A stretch of 18,984 nt of DNA from CAZEVI01 sp964515615 (GTDB lineage Bacteria > Patescibacteriota > UBA1384 > XYA2-FULL-43-10 > CAINNR01), in the NCBI GenBank assembly GCA_964515615.1, contig CAZEVI010000013.1, positions 1-18,984 of the forward strand. Direction: 5' to 3'. Under the pieces are notes generated by a model, which did no database searches, was not told where the DNA came from, and was given only the letters and a program-made list of their open reading frames with translations. The position numbers and the translations under genes were made by a program. The stretch's first letter is position 1; each line of letters begins with the position of its first letter. Positions 6,824 through 13,743 of this stretch are shown piece after piece.

Positions 6824-7471
6824 TTATTTTACTACAACATTATTCAAATAAACCGGACTAATCGGCTTTTCGTTGGAATCAATTGGCGTTTCTTCAATTT
6901 TTTTAACAACATCCATTCCCTCAACTACTTGGCCGAAAGAGGTGTATTTGCCATCCAATGATGATTGAGCATCAGCAGTAGTGATAAAAAATTGGGAATC
7001 GTTGGTGTTCGGTCCAGAGTTGGCCATACCGACAATTCCAGCCGTAAAATTCAGGTCAGAAATTTCATCATCGATTTGATGACCAGCACCACCGGTTCCG
7101 GTTCCCGTTGGGTCGCCCGTCTGAATTACAAATCCCTTGACTACACGATGCCAAATCATATTATGATAAAATCCCGAGCGAGCCAAATCGAGAAAATTGG
7201 CAACGGTTTTCGGTGCTTTATCCGCTCGCAGTTCAATTTTGATATTCCCTTCTGAAGTTTCTAAAATTGCATATTTGCCATGCGGAATGTATTTGGCATA
7301 AACAAATGGATAAGCAATTAAAGCTAAAATGCAAACAGTAAGCACTATGAATATCGGCGACATAAAAAATCTCCTCGGGTCAAAAATGTTTGATCTCGAC
7401 TTAATTTCGTCTTCTCTCTCGGCCAATTTCTGAAGTTTTCTCTCTTTTTTTTGACGTTGTTTTCTGCCCAT
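6824..7471 (-). CDS. Membrane-anchored cyclophilin-type peptidyl-prolyl isomerase
   Basis: The enzyme catalyses cis-trans isomerisation of X-Pro bonds in exported proteins. The 215 residues start with a Lys/Arg/Glu-rich stretch (1-27) and one membrane segment (about 38-59), then the cyclophilin fold (about 65-215). Conserved positions are visible: Arg109, Phe114 and Gln117 in HRVVKGFVIQTGDP, and the MANSGPNTNDSQFFIT block (149-164). The Trp of human CypA (WLDGK) is replaced by Ser (SLDGKY), as is common in bacterial cyclophilins. Topology places the catalytic domain outside, alongside HtrA from the same gene run. A weak promoter (TTGAAA-17-TAAAAA) may lie just upstream of the ATG. Confidence 0.92.
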   Translation of the reverse strand: MGRKQRQKKERKLQKLAEREDEIKSRSNIFDPRRFFMSPIFIVLTVCILALIAYPFVYAKYIPHGKYAILETSEGNIKIELRADKAPKTVANFLDLARSGFYHNMIWHRVVKGFVIQTGDPTGTGTGGAGHQIDDEISDLNFTAGIVGMANSGPNTNDSQFFITTADAQSSLDGKYTSFGQVVEGMDVVKKIEETPIDSNEKPISPVYLNNVVVK

Positions 7472-7580
7472 AAATTTTTAACCGGATTAAAATTAAATTT
7501 CAAAAAACAAGTTACAAAACGCAAACACGTTTGAAATTTCCAATTTGGAATTTGGATACTGTTTGGCCATTGTTTCTTGG

Positions 7581-9062
7581 TTATTGTATTTTCGGTTTCT
7601 GCCGATGCCAATCTGTTACTCGCTGAAAAGCGTCGGCAATTTCGATGATTTTACCTTCGCCCAAATGCGGGCCAATTATCTGCATACCGACTGGTAAATT
7701 TTCTGACGTGAAACCGGCGGGAATTGACATGGCCGGGACACCGGCGGGGTTGATTGGTACAGTATTAACATCAGCCAAATACATTGAAAGTGGATCTTCT
7801 AGCTTTTCACCAATTTTAAATGCCGGAAACGGTGAAACTGGTGTGATTAAAACGTCATACTTTTTAAAAGCATCTTCATATTCTTTTTTGATCAGTGATC
7901 TAACTTGCGATGCTTTTTTGTAATAGGCATCAAAATAACCCGATGATAATGTGTAAGTTCCCATCATAATTGAACGTTTGGCTTCGTTACCAAAAGCCTC
8001 AGTACGATTTTTAAAATACAGATCAATTAGATCTTTAATTTTGGTCTTATCTTTTTTCAAATTTGAATATCCATAACGGATTCCGTCATATCGCGCTAAA
8101 TTTGATGATGCTTCCGATTTGGCGATAATGTAGTACATGGCAATGGCAAAATCTGTTGATGGTAAACTCATTTCTTCAACTTGGGCGCCAAGAGATTCTA
8201 ACTTTTTGATTGCATCTTTGAGAATTTTATCGACCTCTGGATTTAGGCCAGCACCGTAAAATTCTTTCGGAATTCCAATTCTCTTATCCTTTATATCTTT
8301 GCCCAGAAACGTTGTATAATCTGGCAATTTTTCTTTGACGGTTGTCGAATCCAGAGGATCATTGCCGGCGATAACATTTAAAATGATTGCAACATCGGCC
8401 GCCGATTTGGCAATCGGACCAATTGTGTCGAATGATGACGCATAGGAAACTACGCCATTTCGCGAAACCAACCCGTATGTAACCTTCAACCCGCTGACTG
8501 AGCAAAATGACGAAGGCTGACGAATTGACCCACCGGTGTCAGTTCCCAGAGCAAATAAACATTCATCGGCGGCAACCGCCGCAGCTGATCCACCAGACGA
8601 GCCACCCGGGACACGCGAAGTATCCCATGGATTGTGAGTCGGACCAAAAGCTGAATTTTCAGTTGACGAGCCCATAGTAAATTCATCGGTGTTAGCTTTA
8701 CCCAACATTATGACTCCAGCATTGGATAATTTCTGAACAACCGTAGCGTCATATGCGGGGATGAAATCTTCCAAAATTTTTGATGCCGCGGTAGTTTTAA
8801 CACCCTTAGTACAAAAAACGTCTTTCAGCACCATCGGAATCCCGTCCAAATCCGACAGTGGTTTTCCCTCAGCAAATCTCTTATCCGATTCTTTTGCTTG
8901 CGTCCTAGCAATATCAAAAGTTTTTGTAATATAAGAATTTATCTTTGGTTCAACTTTTTCTACCCGCCCGATAACAGATTCCAAAAGTTCCGACGGCGTA
9001 ATTTCGCCGGCTTTTAACTTCTGCAATGCTTCTTGAATTGTAAGTTTATAAAAAACCAACAT
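7581..9062 (-). CDS. gatA: Asp-tRNA(Asn)/Glu-tRNA(Gln) amidotransferase subunit A
   Basis: GatA hydrolyses glutamine to supply the ammonia for tRNA-dependent amidation. The 493 residues match the amidase-signature family. The Ser-cisSer-Lys triad is visible as Lys80 (GIPMVLKDVF), Ser155 (VPGGSSGGSA) and Ser179 (LGTDTGGSIRQP), with the signature Gly/Ser-rich block between. The C-terminal region (NTVPINPAGVPAMSIPAGF, GMQIIGPHLGEGKI) is also typical. The gene lies 104 nt after gatC and 109 nt before the cyclophilin. GatCAB suggests the organism makes Gln-tRNA and/or Asn-tRNA indirectly. Confidence 0.97.
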   Translation of the reverse strand: MLVFYKLTIQEALQKLKAGEITPSELLESVIGRVEKVEPKINSYITKTFDIARTQAKESDKRFAEGKPLSDLDGIPMVLKDVFCTKGVKTTAASKILEDFIPAYDATVVQKLSNAGVIMLGKANTDEFTMGSSTENSAFGPTHNPWDTSRVPGGSSGGSAAAVAADECLFALGTDTGGSIRQPSSFCSVSGLKVTYGLVSRNGVVSYASSFDTIGPIAKSAADVAIILNVIAGNDPLDSTTVKEKLPDYTTFLGKDIKDKRIGIPKEFYGAGLNPEVDKILKDAIKKLESLGAQVEEMSLPSTDFAIAMYYIIAKSEASSNLARYDGIRYGYSNLKKDKTKIKDLIDLYFKNRTEAFGNEAKRSIMMGTYTLSSGYFDAYYKKASQVRSLIKKEYEDAFKKYDVLITPVSPFPAFKIGEKLEDPLSMYLADVNTVPINPAGVPAMSIPAGFTSENLPVGMQIIGPHLGEGKIIEIADAFQRVTDWHRQKPKIQ

Positions 9063-9166
9063 TTGGCAAACAAATTAATAATGGATATCTAATATTTGAT
9101 AATTTGGGAGACCATTCCACGGCCGGATTTTTTATTAAGATGATTTAATTCCATCATTATGAGATA

Positions 9167-9484
9167 TTAATTATTTCCAAAAACTCCCGGTACTTTAATT
9201 GATCCGTTTTCAACCTCCGGTGCGTTGGATAATAATTCATTGCGCAGCGTTTCCCCGCTTGAATTTTGAACTTCGTCGCTCCGGAAAACATTGGTTAACC
9301 CGGTAACCTGCGCGGTCGGTTCAACATCGACCGTGTCGACTTTTTGTAATAACTCAAAGTTATCTAAAACAGCACCGAGCTGATCGGCGAATCTCGATTT
9401 TTCCGTGTCTGATAATTCAATTCGTGCCAATTCGGCAACTTCAAACACCCAACCGGAATCCGATTTTTTATTATCTTTTGACAT
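9167..9484 (-). CDS. gatC: Asp-tRNA(Asn)/Glu-tRNA(Gln) amidotransferase subunit C
   Basis: GatC is the small belt-like subunit that holds GatA and GatB together. From the ATG at 9484 it is 105 residues. The family pattern is clear: VAELARIELSDTEKSRFADQL, then ILD-like VLDNFELLQKVDTVDVEPT, and FRSDEV followed by the ELLSNAPEVENGSIKVPGVF tail. A GTG at 9502 would add six residues, but a TAGAAT -10 box overlaps that extension, so the ATG is preferred. It is the first gene of the - strand run. The -10 box ends 8 nt before the ATG, so the message is probably leaderless. Confidence 0.93.
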   Translation of the reverse strand: MSKDNKKSDSGWVFEVAELARIELSDTEKSRFADQLGAVLDNFELLQKVDTVDVEPTAQVTGLTNVFRSDEVQNSSGETLRNELLSNAPEVENGSIKVPGVFGNN

Positions 9485-9492
9485 TTGATTTA

Positions 9493-9521
9493 ATTCTAGC
9501 ACTAATTAACTATGACTTCAA
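9493..9521 (-). promoter_or_regulatory. gatC promoter (TTGAAG-17-TAGAAT), leaderless geometry
   Basis: On the - strand the -35 is TTGAAG (9516-9521) and the -10 is TAGAAT (9493-9498), with a 17-nt spacer. Only 8 nt separate the -10 from the gatC ATG, so transcription should begin at or beside the start codon. It is back-to-back with the + strand promoter at 9524-9552. Confidence 0.55.
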
Positions 9522-9523
9522 TC

Positions 9524-9552
9524 TTGACTTTCAAACCAATTTAATATATATT
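9524..9552 (+). promoter_or_regulatory. Promoter of the 184-residue orphan gene (TTGACT-17-TATATT)
   Basis: TTGACT (9524-9529) and TATATT (9547-9552) are separated by 17 nt. The shape TTGACTT-N10-TTAATATAT is repeated at the next + strand unit (10224), which suggests that both use the same main sigma factor. Confidence 0.6.
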
Positions 9553-9592
9553 TTTGCTAGGCGAATAACCACTAGTAAAGGATGTGGTTGTA

Positions 9593-10144
9593 GTGCCAAA
9601 TTGGCAGCTGTTTGTTTGCGATGCGATCAGAAAATTGCCGATTGAGACTTTAACAAATTTGAGTGTAACCAATGAAGACCCCGAATATGTTGAAATGTTT
9701 ACTAGAGTCTTCAGTTTCAGCAACGATATGTTGGCACCAACCGAACAAGTTATCAAAATAGCTTTTCAGCCAGACGTTTTATATTTTATTAAAATACTTC
9801 ATTCAAATTGCCAAGAATTTATTGCAAAGGCGACTGACAACCATTGGGGTTGGGGGAGTTTCCCACTGGCTGATCCGGAAATTTTGGAAGAAATAGTCGG
9901 ACTGCTAAAAACGCTCGATGGTGAATTCGTTTGCCGTCTTCATGAAAACGGCCGACGAGTTAATATTATTCGCAGCCCAAATCCCGATTACATCATCGAA
10001 CCAGAGTCAGAGAAAGTTGAACTAAAAGTTGTCAATTGGAATGTTTGCCCCATTGATGGCAAAGAGCATGATTTTGCTCCGTTTGAATTTCGTTTATTTC
10101 CAGTTGGACAATCACCAAGAATTGTTGCAAAAAATCTGCAATAA
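9593..10144 (+). CDS. Hypothetical protein, 183 residues, orphan
   Basis: I do not recognise this protein. The start is a GTG at 9593, ten nt after AAAGGA (9577-9582); an in-frame GTG at 9584 is too close to that site. The product looks soluble and acidic in places, with no signal peptide or membrane segment. It has aromatic-rich stretches (DNHWGWGSFPLADPEILEEI; LKVVNWNVCPIDGKEHDFAPF) and a helical N-terminal third (QLFVCDAIRKLPIETLTNL). Its Cys residues are scattered and form no zinc motif. It has its own promoter and terminator and runs against both neighbouring - strand blocks, so it is a one-gene unit, perhaps an acquired or lineage-specific gene. Protein-like composition over the full length makes coding status likely. 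Confidence 0.75.
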   Translation: MPNWQLFVCDAIRKLPIETLTNLSVTNEDPEYVEMFTRVFSFSNDMLAPTEQVIKIAFQPDVLYFIKILHSNCQEFIAKATDNHWGWGSFPLADPEILEEIVGLLKTLDGEFVCRLHENGRRVNIIRSPNPDYIIEPESEKVELKVVNWNVCPIDGKEHDFAPFEFRLFPVGQSPRIVAKNLQ

Positions 10145-10195
10145 ATGTCACGGAGTTTTTGTTACCAAAAGAATTTAGATTTTAATAATTACTCT

Positions 10196-10223
10196 GCCCG
10201 CACCAAAAGTCGGGCTTTTTTAT
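10196..10223 (+). terminator. Intrinsic terminator of the 184-residue orphan gene
   Basis: The stem is GCCCG (10196-10200) with CGGGC (10211-10215), a 10-nt loop and then TTTTTTATTT. It lies about 50 nt after the stop. Confidence 0.8.
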
Positions 10224-10252
10224 TTGACTTTATTTTTAGATTAATATATTCT
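10224..10252 (+). promoter_or_regulatory. Promoter of the broken orphan gene
   Basis: TTGACT at 10224-10229 is followed by an AT-rich -10 region. TATATT (10245-10250, spacer 15) and TATTCT (10247-10252, spacer 17) are both possible. A Shine-Dalgarno AAAGGAG (10268-10274) lies 9 nt before the ATG at 10284, so the start signals are intact. Confidence 0.55.
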
Positions 10253-10283
10253 TAATAGCAAAAACCGAAAGGAGTGGTTACAA

Positions 10284-10693
10284 ATGCCGCTAAGAGCGAA
10301 TGCAAAATTGCATTTAGAAACATTGTTTTTTCAACTTAGTCCAGTTAGCGCTGATTTGCGATTAATTGCCAAAGAGATTAAACCGTCTTTGGTGTCGGCC
10401 GGATGGCAGAAGGCCAGTCAATGAGTATTATTGGCGACTGTCGGGGATAATTTCCGTATTTACTGGTTTTTTGATGAAACTTGACCGAAGCCGCAAGTTG
10501 CCGGAACATTTTGCAATGTGAAAAAAAGGCTATTTATTTTCCAACCGAAATAATCCCAATCGACAGTCTTGAAAAAATAATGGGTTTAGTACCAATCAAT
10601 CAAATCTGCGATAATCTGATCAATCAATTTGAAAAGGTTCAAAAAGCTTTCTCGAAAAATGATGGACAGAAAGCCAGCCATTGTAAAGCATAG
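10284..10693 (+). pseudogene. Broken orphan gene (in-frame TGA plus frameshift)
   Basis: Promoter, Shine-Dalgarno, ATG and terminator are intact, but the frame is not. From ATG 10284 it reads MPLRANAKLHLETLFFQLSP and continues to GWQKASQ, where a TGA intervenes (10422-10424). The same frame resumes as VLLATVGDNFRIYWFFDE. Near 10478-10484 the protein-like reading moves to another frame (TEAASCRNILQCEKKAIYFP to the TAG at 10691). The joined product would be about 135 residues, of unknown function, not visibly related to the gene upstream. The alternatives are decay, sequence error at two places, or two small separate ORFs; decay seems simplest. A 22-nt stretch at 10400-10423 resembles one at about 10661-10683. 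Confidence 0.55.
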
Positions 10694-10745
10694 ACTGAAA
10701 TTCTTAAATCAATAAGTGCGGTAAAATAATTTTGTTGAAATCCCC

Positions 10746-10779
10746 GCCTAAACTAGAGTGTTTAGGCTTTTTTATTTTT
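10746..10779 (+). terminator. Intrinsic terminator of the broken orphan gene
   Basis: GCCTAAAC (10746-10753) and GTTTAGGC (10760-10767) form a perfect 8-bp stem with a 6-nt loop, followed by TTTTTTATTTTT. Confidence 0.88.
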
Positions 10780-10787
10780 GGTGTTTT

Positions 10788-10816
10788 TTGACAAGGTATA
10801 TGCGATTGAATAGAAT
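10788..10816 (+). promoter_or_regulatory. Near-consensus promoter of the structured RNA (TTGACA-17-TAGAAT)
   Basis: TTGACA (10788-10793) matches the -35 consensus exactly. TAGAAT (10811-10816) follows after 17 nt. This is the strongest promoter in the window and predicts a start near 10823. No gene with a ribosome binding site follows. Confidence 0.8.
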
Positions 10817-10822
10817 GAAACT

Positions 10823-11054
10823 TCGCAACTGAAGGGATAACAGGATGTAAGATATCCGAACAAGCTATAAGGTGAACACCCGTTCCGGAAAAATATTCAT
10901 CAACCCCTTATCAGCCCTTGAAAAAATTGTTTGTGATCGGCTTCGCCGTTTTCGCAGTAAATGCTTTATGCGAAATTGCAATCGCCCGGATCGCAAAGAG
11001 CAAATTTTTTCATCTGATTAATTTATCCGAGCCCCGCATACAGCGGGGATTTTT
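10823..11054 (+). ncRNA. Candidate structured non-coding RNA, about 230 nt, unassigned
   Basis: The region lies between a near-consensus promoter and a GC-rich terminator. Helices found by eye: GGATA/TATCC (10835-10839 with 10853-10857); a long hairpin at 10861-10920, CAAG-CTATAAGG-TGAA with TTCA-CCTTATcAG-CTTG, bulged at a few points; a closing helix of up to 18 bp, AAAAAATTG-TTTGTGATC (10921-10938) with GATCGCAAA-gag-CAAATTTTTT (10989-11010), containing one G-T pair; inside it, CGGC/GCCG (10938-10948) and TTCGCA-g-TAAA with TTTA-TGCGAA (10951-10974). The terminator is CCCCGC/GCGGGG (11032-11048) with TTTTTATTT. A 69-codon frame from TTG 10918 runs through the terminator and lacks a Shine-Dalgarno, so I do not annotate it. 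Signatures of tmRNA, RNase P, SRP and 6S RNA were not found. Confidence 0.7.
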
Positions 11055-11120
11055 ATTTAGAAAATTTACGAGTTCCAAGACAAAATATGCTTTATATTTT
11101 TTATCATGGAAAATAACATT

Positions 11121-11156
11121 CCGATAGATTTTGAACGATTGTTTAAAATCTATCGG
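11121..11156. repeat. Perfect 12-bp inverted repeat between the RNA gene and ligA
   Basis: CCGATAGATTTT (11121-11132) and AAAATCTATCGG (11145-11156) are perfect arms around a 12-nt loop. A smaller hairpin, GGATTTT/AAAATCC (11157-11163 with 11170-11176), abuts it. Neither is followed by a clear T-run on the - strand, so although they lie downstream of ligA, a terminator role is not obvious. Confidence 0.6.
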
Positions 11157-11211
11157 GGATTTTGGACCAAAAATCCAAAAATCAAATTTGAAATTGAGAC
11201 AGAGATATTTG

Positions 11212-13257
11212 CTATTTAATCATTTTCAAAAAATCGTCTTCCGATAAAATCTTAGTGCCCAACCGTTTAGCCCTATCCAATTTTGAACCTGGGTCAGCCC
11301 CAGTAATCAAAAAATCTGTTTTTGATGTTACAGATGACGAAACACGGCCGCCGTTTTTAACTATTAATTTGTGAGCATCGTCGCGAGGCATCGATTCTAG
11401 TAATCCGGTAACAACAAACGATTTACCATCCAGTTTTTTTGAAACAACAGGGGAGTGATACGGCAAAATTTTAACGCCCAACTTTTGCAATTCGCGGATA
11501 ATTTCGAGATGTTTTTTGTCGGAAAAATACTCCTCAAACGACTTTCCGACCGCCTCACCTATCCCATAAAGCTCATCTAAATCTTCTTTTTTCAGCGATA
11601 AAACTTTTTCAATCGTTCCAAACTGCTCGGCAATATCCATGGCAGTTTCCGCACCGACATGGCGAATTCCAAGCGAATAAATAAAACGATCTAAAGGGAT
11701 TTCTTTTGCTTTGTGAATTGCTTTGATAATATTTTCTGCCGATTTTTCAGCAAATCTTTCAAGTGGCTCCAAATCCCCTTCTTTCAACTTGAATATATCT
11801 GATGGATCGCCGACTAAGCCTTCATTCATTAATTGTTCGATAATTTTTGGCCCCATACCATCAATATCAAAAGCATTTTTTGAGACAAAAAAACTGATTT
11901 GCCGTAGCCGTCTATCCGAACAATTTTTGTCAGCGCAATACGAATCAACCTCCCCCTCTTTTTTCACAACCAGACCACCGCAAATCGGGCATTTTACCGG
12001 CATACAAAAAAATTTTTCTTTCCCACTTCGCATCGATTTGATAACTTCTTTAACTTCCGGAATCACGTCGCCAGCTTTTCGAATTACGACTGTGTCTCCG
12101 ACCCTTATATCTTTACGAGCAATTTCATCAGCGTTGTGCAAAGTTGCTCGGGAAACTGTTGATCCGGCAACTACCGTTGGCTCCATAATCGCAACCGGTG
12201 TCAACTTTCCAGTTCGTCCAACTTGAACGATAATTTCCAGCACTTTTGATGTTGCTTCTTCGGCGGCAAATTTAAAAGCGATCATCCCCCTCGGCGCTTT
12301 ACCGACCACCCCCAACCGGTCGAAAGCCTTTTTGTTATCTAAGATTATTACGACGCCATCAGTTTGGTAGGGCAGTTTTTCTCGCGCCATTTCCCAGTGT
12401 TTCAAAAATTTCTTAACTTCTGATAGGTTTTTACAAAGTTTATTGTTTTTGTTGACCTTAAATCCCAAAAGTTCAGCCAAATCGTGTTCTTGGTGATGTA
12501 GGTCTAACCCTATTTTTGAAGCAACTGCATAAACAAAAAAATCTAGGTCTCGTTTGGCAGTAACTTTTGAATCTAACTGGCGGATAGAACCGGCGGCAAC
12601 ATTTCTTGGATTGGCATATTTTGCTAAATCTGATTTTTCCCTGCCGGCATTTAACTTTTCAAAATCGGCTTTGGACAAAAATGCCTCGCCACGAACTTCG
12701 AATCTGCCGTGTAGTGCAGAATCAGCACCACGATTACACAACAATTTTTTAATATCACCATGTTGTTCAATTCGGAGCGGAATTGAATCAATTGTCCTCA
12801 AATTTTGTGTAACATTTTCGCCAGCGGAACCATCTCCACGAGTTGAGCCTTGAACCAAAACGCCATCTTCATAAATGAGTGAAACGGCTAGCCCATCCAT
12901 TTTTAATTCAACAAAATAGCCATTCTCTTCAACGGCTGATTTTGCCCCCAGCTTGATTAATCGTTCTTCCCACTTTTCCAATTCATCAAAATCAAAAACA
13001 TCATTGATCGAAAACATTCGGGATTCATGTTTCACTTTCTCAAACTTCTCAGCCGGTTTATCGCCGACTCGCTGTGTCGGCGAATCCGGCGTGGTTAGTT
13101 CCGGATGATCTGACTCCAATTTCTCCAGTTCACGAAACAGTGAATCATAAACTGCATCTGAGATTTTCGGCTTATCTAAAACATAATAAAGGTAGCGATG
13201 TTCATTTAATTCGCTTCGTAATTTCTCTATTCGTTTTTTAGCTTCTGCTTTACTCAC
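11212..13257 (-). CDS. ligA: NAD-dependent DNA ligase
   Basis: LigA seals nicks in replication and repair using NAD+. The 681 residues contain the Ia domain (YYVLDKPKISDAVYDSLFREL), the adenylation domain with the nucleotidylated Lys119 in ELKMDG, and VLVQGSTRGDGSAGENVTQN. Next come the OB fold (VGRTGKLTPVAIMEPTVVAGSTVSRATLHN), a Cys4 zinc finger (CPICGG ... YCADKNC), helix-hairpin-helix repeats (about 460-590) and a C-terminal BRCT domain (about 605-681, starting KKLDGKSFVVTGLLESMPRD). All domains are present and the length is normal. The start is a GTG at 13257. It lies 23 nt downstream of a small Cys-rich gene on the same strand, so the two are probably co-transcribed. Confidence 0.97.
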   Translation of the reverse strand: MSKAEAKKRIEKLRSELNEHRYLYYVLDKPKISDAVYDSLFRELEKLESDHPELTTPDSPTQRVGDKPAEKFEKVKHESRMFSINDVFDFDELEKWEERLIKLGAKSAVEENGYFVELKMDGLAVSLIYEDGVLVQGSTRGDGSAGENVTQNLRTIDSIPLRIEQHGDIKKLLCNRGADSALHGRFEVRGEAFLSKADFEKLNAGREKSDLAKYANPRNVAAGSIRQLDSKVTAKRDLDFFVYAVASKIGLDLHHQEHDLAELLGFKVNKNNKLCKNLSEVKKFLKHWEMAREKLPYQTDGVVIILDNKKAFDRLGVVGKAPRGMIAFKFAAEEATSKVLEIIVQVGRTGKLTPVAIMEPTVVAGSTVSRATLHNADEIARKDIRVGDTVVIRKAGDVIPEVKEVIKSMRSGKEKFFCMPVKCPICGGLVVKKEGEVDSYCADKNCSDRRLRQISFFVSKNAFDIDGMGPKIIEQLMNEGLVGDPSDIFKLKEGDLEPLERFAEKSAENIIKAIHKAKEIPLDRFIYSLGIRHVGAETAMDIAEQFGTIEKVLSLKKEDLDELYGIGEAVGKSFEEYFSDKKHLEIIRELQKLGVKILPYHSPVVSKKLDGKSFVVTGLLESMPRDDAHKLIVKNGGRVSSSVTSKTDFLITGADPGSKLDRAKRLGTKILSEDDFLKMIK

Positions 13258-13280
13258 TTTGCTCTAAATTAATTGTACTC

Positions 13281-13592
13281 TCAACAACCGTCCAGCATGC
13301 GTTGGTTTAAATCATCTGACATTGGATCATTGCAGTTCATGACCATAATTTTGCCTTCTTGTAGAAAAATTGCCCAACACCCAGTACATACAGGACATAA
13401 ATGATGACTATCGTTGACTAGATAATCATAATAATTCCGCATTTCTGATAACTGACCGCCTAAACCTAAATGAATTTTCTTTGTCAATTCGACTCGTTGT
13501 TTATCGCTCCAAGTCTCAGGGACATCGATCTCGATTGTATCGCCAACTCCACCGTAGCAACTTCTAACTTCAAAAGTTGAAACCTGATTCAA
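13281..13592 (-). CDS. Small Cys-rich hypothetical protein upstream of ligA
   Basis: The 103-residue protein of unknown function carries HLCPVCTGC (residues about 64-72), a compact Cys cluster that could bind zinc or iron, plus single Cys near each end. As read it begins with TTG 13592. However, a perfect TATAAT (13621-13626 on this strand) lies 6 nt before an ATG at 13613 in another frame. That frame reads MSKEQEKIESGFNF and then TGA. A one-base shift at TTT-TGA joins it smoothly to EVRSCYGGVGDTIEIDVPE. The true N-terminus may therefore be MSKEQEK, reached through a frameshift or missing base. The gene ends in TGA, unusual here, and is 23 nt from ligA. No function is assigned. Confidence 0.65.
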   Translation of the reverse strand: MNQVSTFEVRSCYGGVGDTIEIDVPETWSDKQRVELTKKIHLGLGGQLSEMRNYYDYLVNDSHHLCPVCTGCWAIFLQEGKIMVMNCNDPMSDDLNQRMLDGC

Positions 13593-13682
13593 TTTTTTCT
13601 TGTTCTTTGCTCATAAAGTTATTATACCAATCTATGGCAAAAAGTGAATGTAATTCATTATTACAAGAAACAAAGCAAACCA

Positions 13683-13736
13683 GATCGTAATATCACCGCG
13701 TCTCTTGCGCTACTTAACGGCTCGCAATAACGAAAG
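13683..13736. repeat. Dispersed-repeat-like intergenic element
   Basis: The stretch containing ACCGCGTCTCTTGCGCTAC and CGGCTCGCAATAACG between typA and the Cys-rich gene is GC-richer than its surroundings. It resembles intergenic repeats of the form GTCATTGCGAGCC...CGCGGT found in many bacteria. Only one copy is in the window, so this rests on resemblance. Confidence 0.4.
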
Positions 13737-13743
13737 AAAAAAA

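Noticed and set aside
7500..7565. Near-palindromic AAATTTCC-AATT-TGGAATTT between the cyclophilin and gatA
   Set aside because: Low-complexity AT-rich sequence with short imperfect arms and no T-run in a useful place.
9089..9157. 22-codon ORF on the - strand between gatC and gatA (MMELNHLNKKSGRG...)
   Set aside because: No Shine-Dalgarno, ordinary composition and a TAG stop. A frame this short could be chance in a 104-nt spacer.
10823..11054. Known housekeeping RNA (tmRNA, RNase P, SRP or 6S)
   Set aside because: I found no tRNA-like ends with a TTCGA loop, no GAGGAAAGTCC block, no SRP GGAA-loop motif and no single 6S-type bulged rod. This is a judgement by eye.
10918..11127. 69-codon frame from TTG 10918 with a signal-peptide-like start (MKKLFVIGFAVFAVNALC)
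   Set aside because: It has no Shine-Dalgarno, begins inside a hairpin, and runs through the CCCCGC/GCGGGG terminator. The hydrophobic start comes from T-rich helix strands.
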